From Tannerellaceae bacterium (GTDB taxonomy: Bacteria > Bacteroidota > Bacteroidia > Bacteroidales > Tannerellaceae), in NCBI GenBank assembly GCA_031267205.1, contig JAIRZN010000060.1, forward strand, positions 1 to 5,261: a stretch of DNA of 5,261 nucleotides, read 5' to 3'. The notes beneath the pieces are model-generated. The model made no database searches. It saw only the letters and a list, made by a program, of their open reading frames with translations, and was not told where the DNA came from. Both the position numbers and the translations under genes were made by a program. Below, piece after piece: positions 1 to 5,261 of this stretch (within the stretch, counting starts at the first letter, position 1; the number at the start of each line of letters is the position of its first letter).

Positions 1-2
1 CG

Positions 3-854
3 GAGTATATCAAAGCTATTACTGCCGATTGGAAAGGCGAACGGTTTCCTGACGGAAGGCCGAAAGTCTCCGACAATTTATTGGAGAGAGTTAAAAACCT
101 CGGCTTGGAAGATGCCTGGGGCGTGCTGCGCAGCAAAGGCTACAACAACCAGTATGAGGGCGATTGGCACATTATTCATCCGGAGGTTAAAATGACGGGA
201 CGGGTTGTTACCGCTCAATACATGCCTCTACGTCCTGACCTTGAAAAGTATATCAAGGAACAGGGTGCGCGCGAAAACAGGGCGCCGCAAGGTGGCACCA
301 ATTCATGGCCCATCGACCAATTAGTTGAGGGCGACGTATACGTGGCCGACGCTTACGGAAAGATTATCGACGGCACGCTGATCGGCGACAACCTCGGCAA
401 TTCAATTTACAGCAAGTCCAAAAGAGGCGTAGTCTTCTACGCCGCCGTAAGGGATGAAGAGGGACTGAGCGAAATCGACGGTTTCAACGCCTGGGTTAAA
501 GGCTCCGACCCATCGTACATCATGCAGATGTCGCTCACTTCCATAAATGCTCCCATACGTGTCGGACGGGCGGTGGTTCTTCCCGGAGACGTGGCGCTGG
601 CTAATAAATATGGAGTGCTGTTTATCCCCGCACATCTGACCGAAGAGGTTGTTATCTCTTCCGAATTTACAACCTTGCGCGATGAGTTCGGACACTTGAG
701 ACTTCGCGAAGGGGTATATAAACCGGGTGAAATAGACAGCCGCTGGTCGGATGCCATAAAGCAGGATTTCCTCAACTGGATCAACAACTACCCCGGTAAA
801 CTGCCAATGACAAAACAGGAATTGGATAATTACATGAAAGAACGTAACTGGTAA
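3..854 (+). CDS. Long RraA-family protein (HMG/CHA-aldolase-like), 5' end outside window
   Basis: The frame is open from the left edge, giving 283 visible residues, so the true start lies upstream; the TTG at 81 and later ATGs are internal. The RraA core is seen as GDVYVADAYGKIIDG, then a GDNLG loop, then RGVVFYAAVRDEEG, then PGDVALANKYGVLFIP. The Arg-Asp pair of AAVRDE (codons 450-455) matches the substrate-binding Arg and metal-site Asp known from class II 4-hydroxy-4-methyl-2-oxoglutarate aldolases of this fold. Those enzymes cleave 4-hydroxy-2-oxo acids to pyruvate and can decarboxylate oxaloacetate; E. coli RraA instead inhibits RNase E. This protein is much longer than RraA (about 160 residues), with N- and C-terminal extensions, and family members of this length may carry a signal peptide, which cannot be checked here. 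Its position before an enolase-superfamily gene favours an enzymatic role in 2-keto acid breakdown. The family call is firm, the substrate unknown. Confidence 0.85.
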   Translation, partial: EYIKAITADWKGERFPDGRPKVSDNLLERVKNLGLEDAWGVLRSKGYNNQYEGDWHIIHPEVKMTGRVVTAQYMPLRPDLEKYIKEQGARENRAPQGGTNSWPIDQLVEGDVYVADAYGKIIDGTLIGDNLGNSIYSKSKRGVVFYAAVRDEEGLSEIDGFNAWVKGSDPSYIMQMSLTSINAPIRVGRAVVLPGDVALANKYGVLFIPAHLTEEVVISSEFTTLRDEFGHLRLREGVYKPGEIDSRWSDAIKQDFLNWINNYPGKLPMTKQELDNYMKERNW

Positions 855-872
855 CTTTAAAACATCATTATC

Positions 873-2360
873 ATGAAAAGTGTATTAAAACAGATCATCG
901 AAAAAGAGAAAGAGCGTGAACAGGCCGACGCGCTACAGGCCCCAAATAATCCCCCGCAGGGGAATGAAAACGGACGACGGGGCTTCTTGCGTAAAGCAGC
1001 GCTCGGCGGACTGACGCTCGGCGGACTCATGCATGCTTCTATCGAAGATACTATCGCCCAAACGACGCAGAACGTAAACAGGGCTTCCGCTCCGTCGGAA
1101 TTGAAGATAACCGATATGCGTTACGCCGTAGTTCAGAACGTCGGACGGACTCCTATCATACGTATAGATACCAACCAGGGTATATATGGACTCGGCGAAG
1201 TGCGTGACGGAGCCGACGAACGTTTTGCTCTCATGCTCAAGAGCCGGATTCTCGGACAGAACCCGTGTAACGTCGAAATGATCTTCAAAATCATAAAACA
1301 ATTCGGCTACCATGCCCGGCAAGGTGGCGGAGTGTGCGCCGTCGAGATGGCGCTATGGGATTTATGCGGGAAGGCTTACGGCGTGCCGGCATGGCAACTA
1401 CTCGGCGGAAGATACCGCGATAAGGTCAGGCTTTATGCCGATACTCCCGACGCAGGAACGCCGGAGCATTTCGCCGAAGTTGTTAAGAAGAGGATGGTTG
1501 ACCAGGGCTTCACGTGGCTCAAAATGGACCTCGGTATTCATCTCGCCGCTAACCAGCAGACTTCAATCGTCAACAATAAATTCTGGGGCGGCGTGCGGGG
1601 GCAATATGACTTGCGTACCTATATGGGCTACGGCAATACGGAACACTCCTTCACTCAGGTGCAGATTACCGACGAGGCGCTTGAGAGTCTGGCCTCCTAC
1701 GTCGAATCGGTGCGCAACGCCGTCGGGTACGAAGTGCCGCTTTGCTCCGACCATTTCGGGCATTTCGACCTGAATAACTCCATACGCTTCGGCCGCGCCA
1801 TGGAAAAATACCGCCTCGCATGGCTCGAAGATATGGTGCAATGGTATCGTACCGACCAGTGGAAGATAATATCCGACGCTCTCGAAACGCCTACCTGCAC
1901 CGGCGAGGATATTTATTGCCTCAAGGATGGTTTCAAGCCTCTTATCGACGCTCACGCCGTCGACATCATTCATCCTGACCTCGCTACCTCAGGCGGATTG
2001 TTGGAAACCAAGCGTATCGGCGACTATGCCGAAGAACACGGCATCGCAATGGCTATGCACATGGCCGGCACGCCTGTTTGCTTCATGGCTAACGTGCACT
2101 GCGCCGCTGCTACGCAGAATTTCTTAGCTCTCGAACACCATAGCGTCGATAGTCCTTGGTGGGAAAGTTTAGTCAAAATGACCGGCAAACAACCTATGGT
2201 GACAAGCGGCTTTGCTAACGTGCCCCTCGATTCTCCCGGATTGGGAATTGAACTGAACGACGAAGTAGTCAAACAGCACCTCAATCCGAGGGATAAAAGC
2301 TATTTCGAGCCTACTCCGCAATGGGATGACAAGCGTTCGCACGACAGGCTATGGAGCTAA
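873..2360 (+). CDS. Tat-exported enolase-superfamily (mandelate racemase/muconate lactonizing type) enzyme
   Basis: The 495-residue protein has a charged n-region (1-34), a twin-arginine motif at R35-R36 (GRRGFLRK) and a Gly/Leu-rich hydrophobic stretch (about 41-54), predicting folded export to the periplasm. The N-terminal capping domain spans about 77-190 (ending VPAWQLLGGRYRDKV) and the TIM barrel follows. Likely metal ligands are D293 (SDHFGH), E319 (WLEDM) and E345 (TGEDIY). Candidate catalytic residues are K217 and D219 of LKMD, and H396 (AMHMAGTP). Superfamily members abstract the proton alpha to a carboxylate, leading to dehydration, racemisation or cycloisomerisation. The general resemblance is to the mannonate/galactonate dehydratase (ManD/RspA-like) side, so sugar-acid dehydration is the best guess. 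The usual D-x-H or D-x-N is here D-H-F. The start follows the upstream stop by 18 bases with no clear Shine-Dalgarno. No substrate is assignable. Confidence 0.9.
   Translation: MKSVLKQIIEKEKEREQADALQAPNNPPQGNENGRRGFLRKAALGGLTLGGLMHASIEDTIAQTTQNVNRASAPSELKITDMRYAVVQNVGRTPIIRIDTNQGIYGLGEVRDGADERFALMLKSRILGQNPCNVEMIFKIIKQFGYHARQGGGVCAVEMALWDLCGKAYGVPAWQLLGGRYRDKVRLYADTPDAGTPEHFAEVVKKRMVDQGFTWLKMDLGIHLAANQQTSIVNNKFWGGVRGQYDLRTYMGYGNTEHSFTQVQITDEALESLASYVESVRNAVGYEVPLCSDHFGHFDLNNSIRFGRAMEKYRLAWLEDMVQWYRTDQWKIISDALETPTCTGEDIYCLKDGFKPLIDAHAVDIIHPDLATSGGLLETKRIGDYAEEHGIAMAMHMAGTPVCFMANVHCAAATQNFLALEHHSVDSPWWESLVKMTGKQPMVTSGFANVPLDSPGLGIELNDEVVKQHLNPRDKSYFEPTPQWDDKRSHDRLWS
1000..1027 (+). repeat. 13-bp direct repeat in the Tat signal h-region
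   Basis: CGCTCGGCGGACT occurs at 1000-1012 and again at 1015-1027, a period of 15 bases that keeps the frame and encodes two consecutive LGGL units in the hydrophobic part of the Tat signal. It looks like a small in-frame duplication by slippage, since identity is at the DNA level and not only in the protein. Confidence 0.75.
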
Positions 2361-2363
2361 CCT

Positions 2364-2368
2364 AAGGA
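2364..2368 (+). promoter_or_regulatory. Shine-Dalgarno-like site of the BASS transporter gene
   Basis: AAGGA lies seven bases before the ATG at 2376, within the 15-base gap after the enolase-superfamily gene. It supports this start and translation from the same mRNA as the upstream genes. Bacteroidota often do without such a site, so its functional weight is uncertain. Confidence 0.45.
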
Positions 2369-2375
2369 CGTATCA

Positions 2376-3683
2376 ATGAAAAAAAATATCTACAAAGTCC
2401 TCTTAGGATGCTCTTTCTTACTGCTGATCCTTTCCGTCGCAGTCATATTGCTTGGACACACGGATAAAGCCGGCCCTTTGGTTATCGCCTGTCTGATGCT
2501 CTTCGCCATTGGCGCAAGGGGATTTGACGCCATAAAAGGTTTTGCGTACACTATCTGGATATTTACGGCAGTGTCGGCGTCCATGTTCTATCCGCAGTAC
2601 TTCACCGCCGTAGGCAGCTTTAAACTGAGCATCCTGATAGTTCCCCTTCTGCAAATCATAATGTTCGGAATGGGTTCGCAGATGAGCCTCAAGGATTTCA
2701 CAGGTATAGTCAAAATGCCGCGAAGCGTTATCATAGGCGTAGGGGCGCAATTTACGATAATGCCGTTCGTAGCCTTCGCTATCTCGCGGATATTCAATTT
2801 CCCTCCGGAAATAGCCGCCGGCATCATCCTCATAGGATGCGTGCCGAGCGGACTGGCGTCCAACGTGATGTCGTACATCGCTCACGCCAACCTGCCTCTT
2901 TCGGTGACCATAGGTTCGATCGCGACCCTCCTGTCGCCCGTGCTTACGCCTCTGCTTATGAGACTGCTGGCCGGACAGTATATCGCGATCAACGTATGGA
3001 GTATGATGCTCGATATCCTTAATATGATCATCCTCCCGATTGTCGCCGGATTCATATTCAACCTCTTTTATTCGGGCAAAGAAAGTTCGAAATCGAAGGC
3101 TATTCAGCTAAGCGCATACTTCATTATCATAGCGCTGACGAGCCTTGTGGATATGATTTCAAAAGAAAGCGGGATCGGACTCTTCCTCCTCTCGTTGCTC
3201 AAATCAATGTGTTGGTTCTGCTTCGGGCCTATCGTCTTTTCCATCATTATGCGAATACTGCTCAAGGGCGACCGGAGGATTATCGAAAGCGTTCTCTCTT
3301 TCCTCTCAATGGCGGGTATAGCTCTAATAATAACTATCATAACCGCAGCCGGGCGCGACAGCCTGCTCAACGTCGGAGCCTTGCTGCTCGTGACGAGCCT
3401 CCTGCACAACTCCTGCGGATACGCGCTTGGATACTCTGCGGCCTGGTTATTCCGTATGCCTGAGAAAGACCGTCGCACGATAGCCCTCGAAGTAGGTATG
3501 CAAAACGGAGGCTTGGCTTCGGGACTTGCCATGCAGATGGGAAAGGTCGCAACCGTAGGGCTTGCCCCGGCCGTCTTCGGGCCTTTGATGAACATTACAG
3601 GATCGGTGCTCGCAAGCTGGTGGCGCAGGAAATTGCCGCCGGAAGACCTCCAACCTGCCCGTGATAACGCTCCGGCATCCTGA
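2376..3683 (+). CDS. BASS-family (bile acid:Na+ symporter-like) inner-membrane transporter
   Basis: This 435-residue polytopic membrane protein shows many hydrophobic segments, for example near residues 8-27, 33-48, 55-72, 84-100, 116-138, 145-165, 176-198, 210-232, 246-260, 268-293, 306-325 and 333-358. Family signatures include VPSGLASNVMSYIA (157-169), with S162-N163 in the crossover region, and EVGMQNGGLASG (372-383), where E372 and Q376 correspond to the Na+ site Glu/Gln of the bacterial ASBT structures. Known BASS members carry bile acids, pyruvate, pantothenate or ketopantoate and other organic anions with Na+. The neighbouring dehydratase and RraA-like genes suggest a 2-keto acid or sugar-acid substrate (inference). 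The protein is longer than typical bacterial members (about 300-330 residues) through an N-terminal extension with extra hydrophobic segments and a polar C-terminal tail. The start lies 15 bases after the preceding stop, with AAGGA seven bases upstream. Confidence 0.87.
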   Translation: MKKNIYKVLLGCSFLLLILSVAVILLGHTDKAGPLVIACLMLFAIGARGFDAIKGFAYTIWIFTAVSASMFYPQYFTAVGSFKLSILIVPLLQIIMFGMGSQMSLKDFTGIVKMPRSVIIGVGAQFTIMPFVAFAISRIFNFPPEIAAGIILIGCVPSGLASNVMSYIAHANLPLSVTIGSIATLLSPVLTPLLMRLLAGQYIAINVWSMMLDILNMIILPIVAGFIFNLFYSGKESSKSKAIQLSAYFIIIALTSLVDMISKESGIGLFLLSLLKSMCWFCFGPIVFSIIMRILLKGDRRIIESVLSFLSMAGIALIITIITAAGRDSLLNVGALLLVTSLLHNSCGYALGYSAAWLFRMPEKDRRTIALEVGMQNGGLASGLAMQMGKVATVGLAPAVFGPLMNITGSVLASWWRRKLPPEDLQPARDNAPAS

Positions 3684-3697
3684 AAATACTTATTCAC

Positions 3698-4135
3698 ATG
3701 AAGAACACATTAATACTTTTACTTATTATGCTATCCGCCATCGCCTGCGGTACGACACCCTCAGCTTCTTCCTCTCCGGAGGAAGAAGCTGAGGCCGCCG
3801 TCGCCCTGCTTATGAAAGGCATAGAAAATGCCGACGGCGAAATACTCGATAACCTCGCCGCCGAAGAATTAATCTACGGACATTCGAGCGGGAAGGTGCA
3901 AAACAAGGCGGAATTTATCGCCGAAATCACCAGCCGCTCTCCCTTTGTTTACAAAAACATCCGGCTGACGCAGCAGACCCTTAAAGTAGTAGGACAAACA
4001 GCCATCGTCCGCCATACGTTCGAGGCGGAAACCGTCAACGGCGAAACTTTGGGAAATCTCAAGATAGGCAACGTCCTCATCTGGCAACTTCAGGGCGGAG
4101 AATGGAAACTTCTCGCAAGACAGGCATACAGATAG
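3698..4135 (+). CDS. DUF4440 / NTF2-like (SnoaL-fold) lipoprotein
   Basis: The 145-residue protein begins with a short hydrophobic signal (KNTLILLLIMLSAIAC) and a lipobox ending in C17, predicting a lipoprotein. A Ser/Pro/Glu-rich linker (about 18-32) precedes a compact alpha+beta domain. The helix EEEAEAAVALLMKGIENAD, the segment LAAEELIYGHSSG, and the strands TAIVRHTFEAE and EWKLLARQAYR match the DUF4440/NTF2-like pattern. This cone-shaped fold forms a pocket and is used by isomerases, dehydratases and plain ligand-binding proteins; Y60, H62 and H106 are polar pocket candidates by analogy only. It starts 14 bases after the transporter stop, so it is probably co-transcribed and may handle the same substrate in the periplasm (inference). 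Its linker codons form the 16-bp inverted repeat listed separately. The acidic EEE lies about eleven residues after the cysteine, further than known Bacteroidota lipoprotein export signals, so surface exposure is unclear. Confidence 0.82.
   Translation: MKNTLILLLIMLSAIACGTTPSASSSPEEEAEAAVALLMKGIENADGEILDNLAAEELIYGHSSGKVQNKAEFIAEITSRSPFVYKNIRLTQQTLKVVGQTAIVRHTFEAETVNGETLGNLKIGNVLIWQLQGGEWKLLARQAYR
3759..3794. repeat. Perfect 16-bp inverted repeat with 4-base loop inside the DUF4440 gene
   Basis: The left arm CCTCAGCTTCTTCCTC (3759-3774) is the exact reverse complement of the right arm GAGGAAGAAGCTGAGG (3779-3794), separated by TCCG. The flanking bases 3758 and 3795 are both C, so the stem stops at 16 bp. 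In the mRNA this would form a very stable tetraloop hairpin beginning 10 bases after the lipobox cysteine codon. It encodes the Ser/Pro/Glu-rich linker, so its amino acids are weakly constrained. No T-tract follows, so it does not look like an intrinsic terminator. Confidence 0.9.
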
Positions 4136-4147
4136 GAAAGAATGTGA

Positions 4148-4155
4148 TATATTTG
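4148..4155 (+). promoter_or_regulatory. Candidate Bacteroidota -7 promoter box before the second lipoprotein gene
   Basis: TATATTTG matches the TAnnTTTG -7 consensus of the primary Bacteroidota sigma factor exactly and sits 25 bases before the ATG at 4180, in the only sizeable gap of the plus-strand cluster. I see no convincing TTTG/TTG -33 element 19-21 bases upstream, which would fall inside the end of the DUF4440 gene. It may therefore be a weak or internal promoter. Confidence 0.45.
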
Positions 4156-4179
4156 CGCATATTCTTCAACTAAAAATAA

Positions 4180-4821
4180 ATGAGTATGAAACCTGTATCA
4201 AAAACAAACATTTCCCTTCTCCTCGTCTCCGCGCTGCTTATTGCCGGAGCCTCCTGCCAAAAAACAGGCAGTATATTCAACAGCTCCGGCGACGTGGGCG
4301 ATCCTAAGCTGAAAGGCAGCTTCAGTTTCGATAATTCGACCGGCGTCTACACCCTTTCGGGCGCGGGAACGAACATGTGGCTGCAAACCGACGAATTTTT
4401 CATGGCCTGGAAGAAGATTTCGGGCGACTTCTCGCTTTCCGCCAAGGTGGCTTTTGAAGGCGAAGGCGTAAATGCCCACCGTAAGATGGGATTAATCATA
4501 CGCGAATCGCTCGCGGGCGTATCCGTATACGCAGACGTCGCAATACATGGCGACGGGCTGACCTCGCTCCAGTACCGCGATGCGACGGCCGGCGAGACCA
4601 AAGAAGTAGTTGCTCAACACAAAGGCGCCGACCATATCACCCTTGAACGCATCGGCGAAAGGATCGTCATGAAGACCGGGATAGGAGGATTTACCGACGT
4701 CGCAAGCGGCGAGATCGAACTGAACCTTCCCGCAGAATGCTACGTAGGCCTCTTCGTCTGTTCGCACGAAGAAGACGTGCTCGAAACCGCCCATTTCTCC
4801 GAAGTCCGCTTCAAACCCTGA
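4180..4821 (+). CDS. Lipoprotein with a stand-alone beta-sandwich domain like the C-terminus of TolB-like proteins
   Basis: The 213-residue protein has a signal peptide and lipobox (LLIAGASC, cysteine 26), a short linker, then one domain from about residue 36 (GDVGDPKLKGSFSFD) to the end. Recognisable blocks are YTLSGAGTNMW, ISGDFSLSAKVAFEGEG, HRKMGLIIRES, AIHGDGLTSLQYRD, ITLERIGERI and CYVGLFVCSHEEDV. From memory these resemble a domain at the C-terminus of Bacteroidota TolB/PD40-repeat proteins and, more distantly, DUF1349/ConA-like jelly-roll domains that often bind carbohydrate. No TolB propeller is present here. No catalytic residues are evident, so ligand binding at the outer membrane or in the periplasm is the likeliest role (inference). 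An in-frame ATG at 4186 is an alternative start that leaves the signal intact. The 44-base gap upstream carries a possible promoter; read-through from the upstream genes is also possible. Confidence 0.7.
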   Translation: MSMKPVSKTNISLLLVSALLIAGASCQKTGSIFNSSGDVGDPKLKGSFSFDNSTGVYTLSGAGTNMWLQTDEFFMAWKKISGDFSLSAKVAFEGEGVNAHRKMGLIIRESLAGVSVYADVAIHGDGLTSLQYRDATAGETKEVVAQHKGADHITLERIGERIVMKTGIGGFTDVASGEIELNLPAECYVGLFVCSHEEDVLETAHFSEVRFKP

Positions 4822-4825
4822 GTTC

Positions 4826-5203
4826 CTATAATTTCGACAGTAAAAAGCCCAAAAACACGGAGGCTATGCCGACCGCAACGCTGCCTGAGACATATATCGC
4901 AAACATTACATAGTGATGACCCTCCAGCAACCTTATATTCTCAAGCGAAAAAGCCGAAAAGGTGGTGTAGCCTCCGCAAAAACCGGTGACTAACAGTAAA
5001 TTTAAGTTTTTATCCAAAACCTCGTATCTGTCCGACAATCCCACGAACAATCCAATCAAAACGCAGCCCGTTACATTTACAAAAAACGTAGCGAGAGGAA
5101 ACAAACTACCCATACAATACCTTTTCATCAGCACGGAAACAAAAAATCTCAACGCACTGCCCACGCCGCCGCCAATACCTGCAATAACCAACTGTTTTAC
5201 CAT
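4826..5203 (-). CDS. crcB: Fluoride channel / fluoride exporter CrcB (Fluc)
   Basis: The 125-residue, four-helix inner-membrane protein has the expected CrcB length. Diagnostic motifs are GGGVGSALRF (11-20, with R19), TFFVNVTGC with N43, and GFCGGYTTFSAFSLE (74-88). N43, F82 and F85 fall at the same numbers as the pore Asn and the Phe-box residues of the Bordetella Fluc channel, and G77 and T80 match the residues holding the central structural Na+. Fluc proteins form dual-topology dimers with two pores that let fluoride leave the cytoplasm, protecting enolase and pyrophosphatase. The gene converges on the lipoprotein gene, with only four bases between the two stops, so no terminator separates them. 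It has its own promoter and a good ribosome binding site. I see no functional link to the plus-strand cluster. Confidence 0.95.
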   Translation of the reverse strand: MVKQLVIAGIGGGVGSALRFFVSVLMKRYCMGSLFPLATFFVNVTGCVLIGLFVGLSDRYEVLDKNLNLLLVTGFCGGYTTFSAFSLENIRLLEGHHYVMFAIYVSGSVAVGIASVFLGFLLSKL

Positions 5204-5211
5204 AAATCAAG

Positions 5212-5217
5212 TCCTCC
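5212..5217 (-). promoter_or_regulatory. Shine-Dalgarno site of crcB
   Basis: On the minus strand GGAGGA lies eight bases before the ATG at 5203, an unusually good Shine-Dalgarno match for a Bacteroidota gene. It fixes the start of crcB at this ATG. Confidence 0.65.
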
Positions 5218-5232
5218 GTAGTGTTACAACGC

Positions 5233-5261
5233 CAAAGATAATTCAATTTGATTGTTTTCAA
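5233..5261 (-). promoter_or_regulatory. Bacteroidota-type promoter of crcB
   Basis: On the minus strand TATCTTTG (5240-5233) matches the TAnnTTTG -7 consensus exactly. TTG at 5261-5259 lies 18 bases upstream, close to the 19-21 expected for a -33 element, though its preceding base is beyond the window. The predicted leader from here to the ATG is under 30 bases, which leaves no space for the crcB-type fluoride riboswitch often found before this gene. Confidence 0.6.

Noticed and set aside
81..83. TTG as the start of the RraA-family gene
   Set aside because: The frame is open from the window edge, and the residues before it (GERFPDGRPKV and following) look like part of the protein family, so the gene is simply cut by the window.
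950..964. Small C/G hairpin (TCCCC / GGGGA) near the start of the enolase-superfamily gene
   Set aside because: Only five base pairs within Pro/Gln/Gly codons; expected by chance.
1312..1773. Plus-strand open frame of 153 codons inside the enolase-superfamily gene
   Set aside because: It is an out-of-frame shadow of a gene with intact catalytic motifs; the translation is low in sense and matches no family I know.
3104..3697. Long open frame on the minus strand (197 codons) opposite the BASS transporter gene
   Set aside because: It mirrors a clear membrane transporter reading frame, its translation has no recognisable domain or hydrophobic pattern, and long antisense frames are common opposite biased coding sequence.
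4140..4164. Possible terminator between the two lipoprotein genes
   Set aside because: The stem is seven pairs with one G-T, the loop is 11 bases, and there is no T-tract after it.
4801..4812. GAAG-TCCG-CTTC hairpin near the convergent stop codons
   Set aside because: Only a four-base stem within coding sequence, with no T-tract on either strand; not a convincing terminator.
5204..5232. Fluoride riboswitch before crcB
   Set aside because: I could not find the conserved GGNGATGG-type core in the visible leader and it is too short to hold the aptamer.

Overview
This 5.3 kb window looks like chromosomal DNA from a Bacteroidota (Bacteroidales-like) bacterium. Three things support this: two exact copies of the Bacteroidota -7 promoter consensus TAnnTTTG, mostly weak or absent Shine-Dalgarno sites before A/T-rich start regions, and protein types (long RraA-like protein, Tat-exported enolase-superfamily protein, small lipoproteins) that I associate with this phylum. 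Genus cannot be decided from the sequence. There are no RNA genes, mobile elements or CRISPR arrays, and no gene-free stretch longer than about 60 bases.

Layout. Positions 3-3683 hold three tightly spaced plus-strand genes: a long RraA-family protein (lyase/aldolase-like, 5' end outside the window), an enolase-superfamily (mandelate racemase/muconate lactonizing type) dehydratase or racemase with a twin-arginine signal, and a BASS-type (bile acid:Na+ symporter family) membrane transporter. Gaps are 18 and 15 bases. A small DUF4440/NTF2-like lipoprotein follows after 14 bases. After a 44-base gap with its own promoter-like -7 box comes a second lipoprotein, resembling the beta-sandwich domain found at the C-terminus of some TolB-like proteins. 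A convergent minus-strand gene, the fluoride channel crcB (fluc), ends four bases from it and has a recognisable promoter and ribosome binding site at the right edge.

How the genes may work together (inference). The enolase-superfamily enzyme carries a Tat signal and both small proteins carry lipoboxes, so much of the cluster appears to act in the cell envelope. A plausible model is dehydration (or epimerisation) of a sugar acid in the periplasm, Na+-coupled uptake of the resulting 2-keto acid by the BASS transporter, and retro-aldol cleavage or decarboxylation by the RraA-like protein. The lipoproteins would be accessory binding proteins or enzymes. No substrate can be named from sequence alone. 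The crcB gene is an unrelated neighbour.

The most unusual local features are a perfect 16-bp inverted repeat with a 4-base loop inside the DUF4440 gene just after its lipobox, and the D-H-F-G-H metal-site motif in the enolase-superfamily protein, which differs from the classical D-x-N and D-x-H forms.
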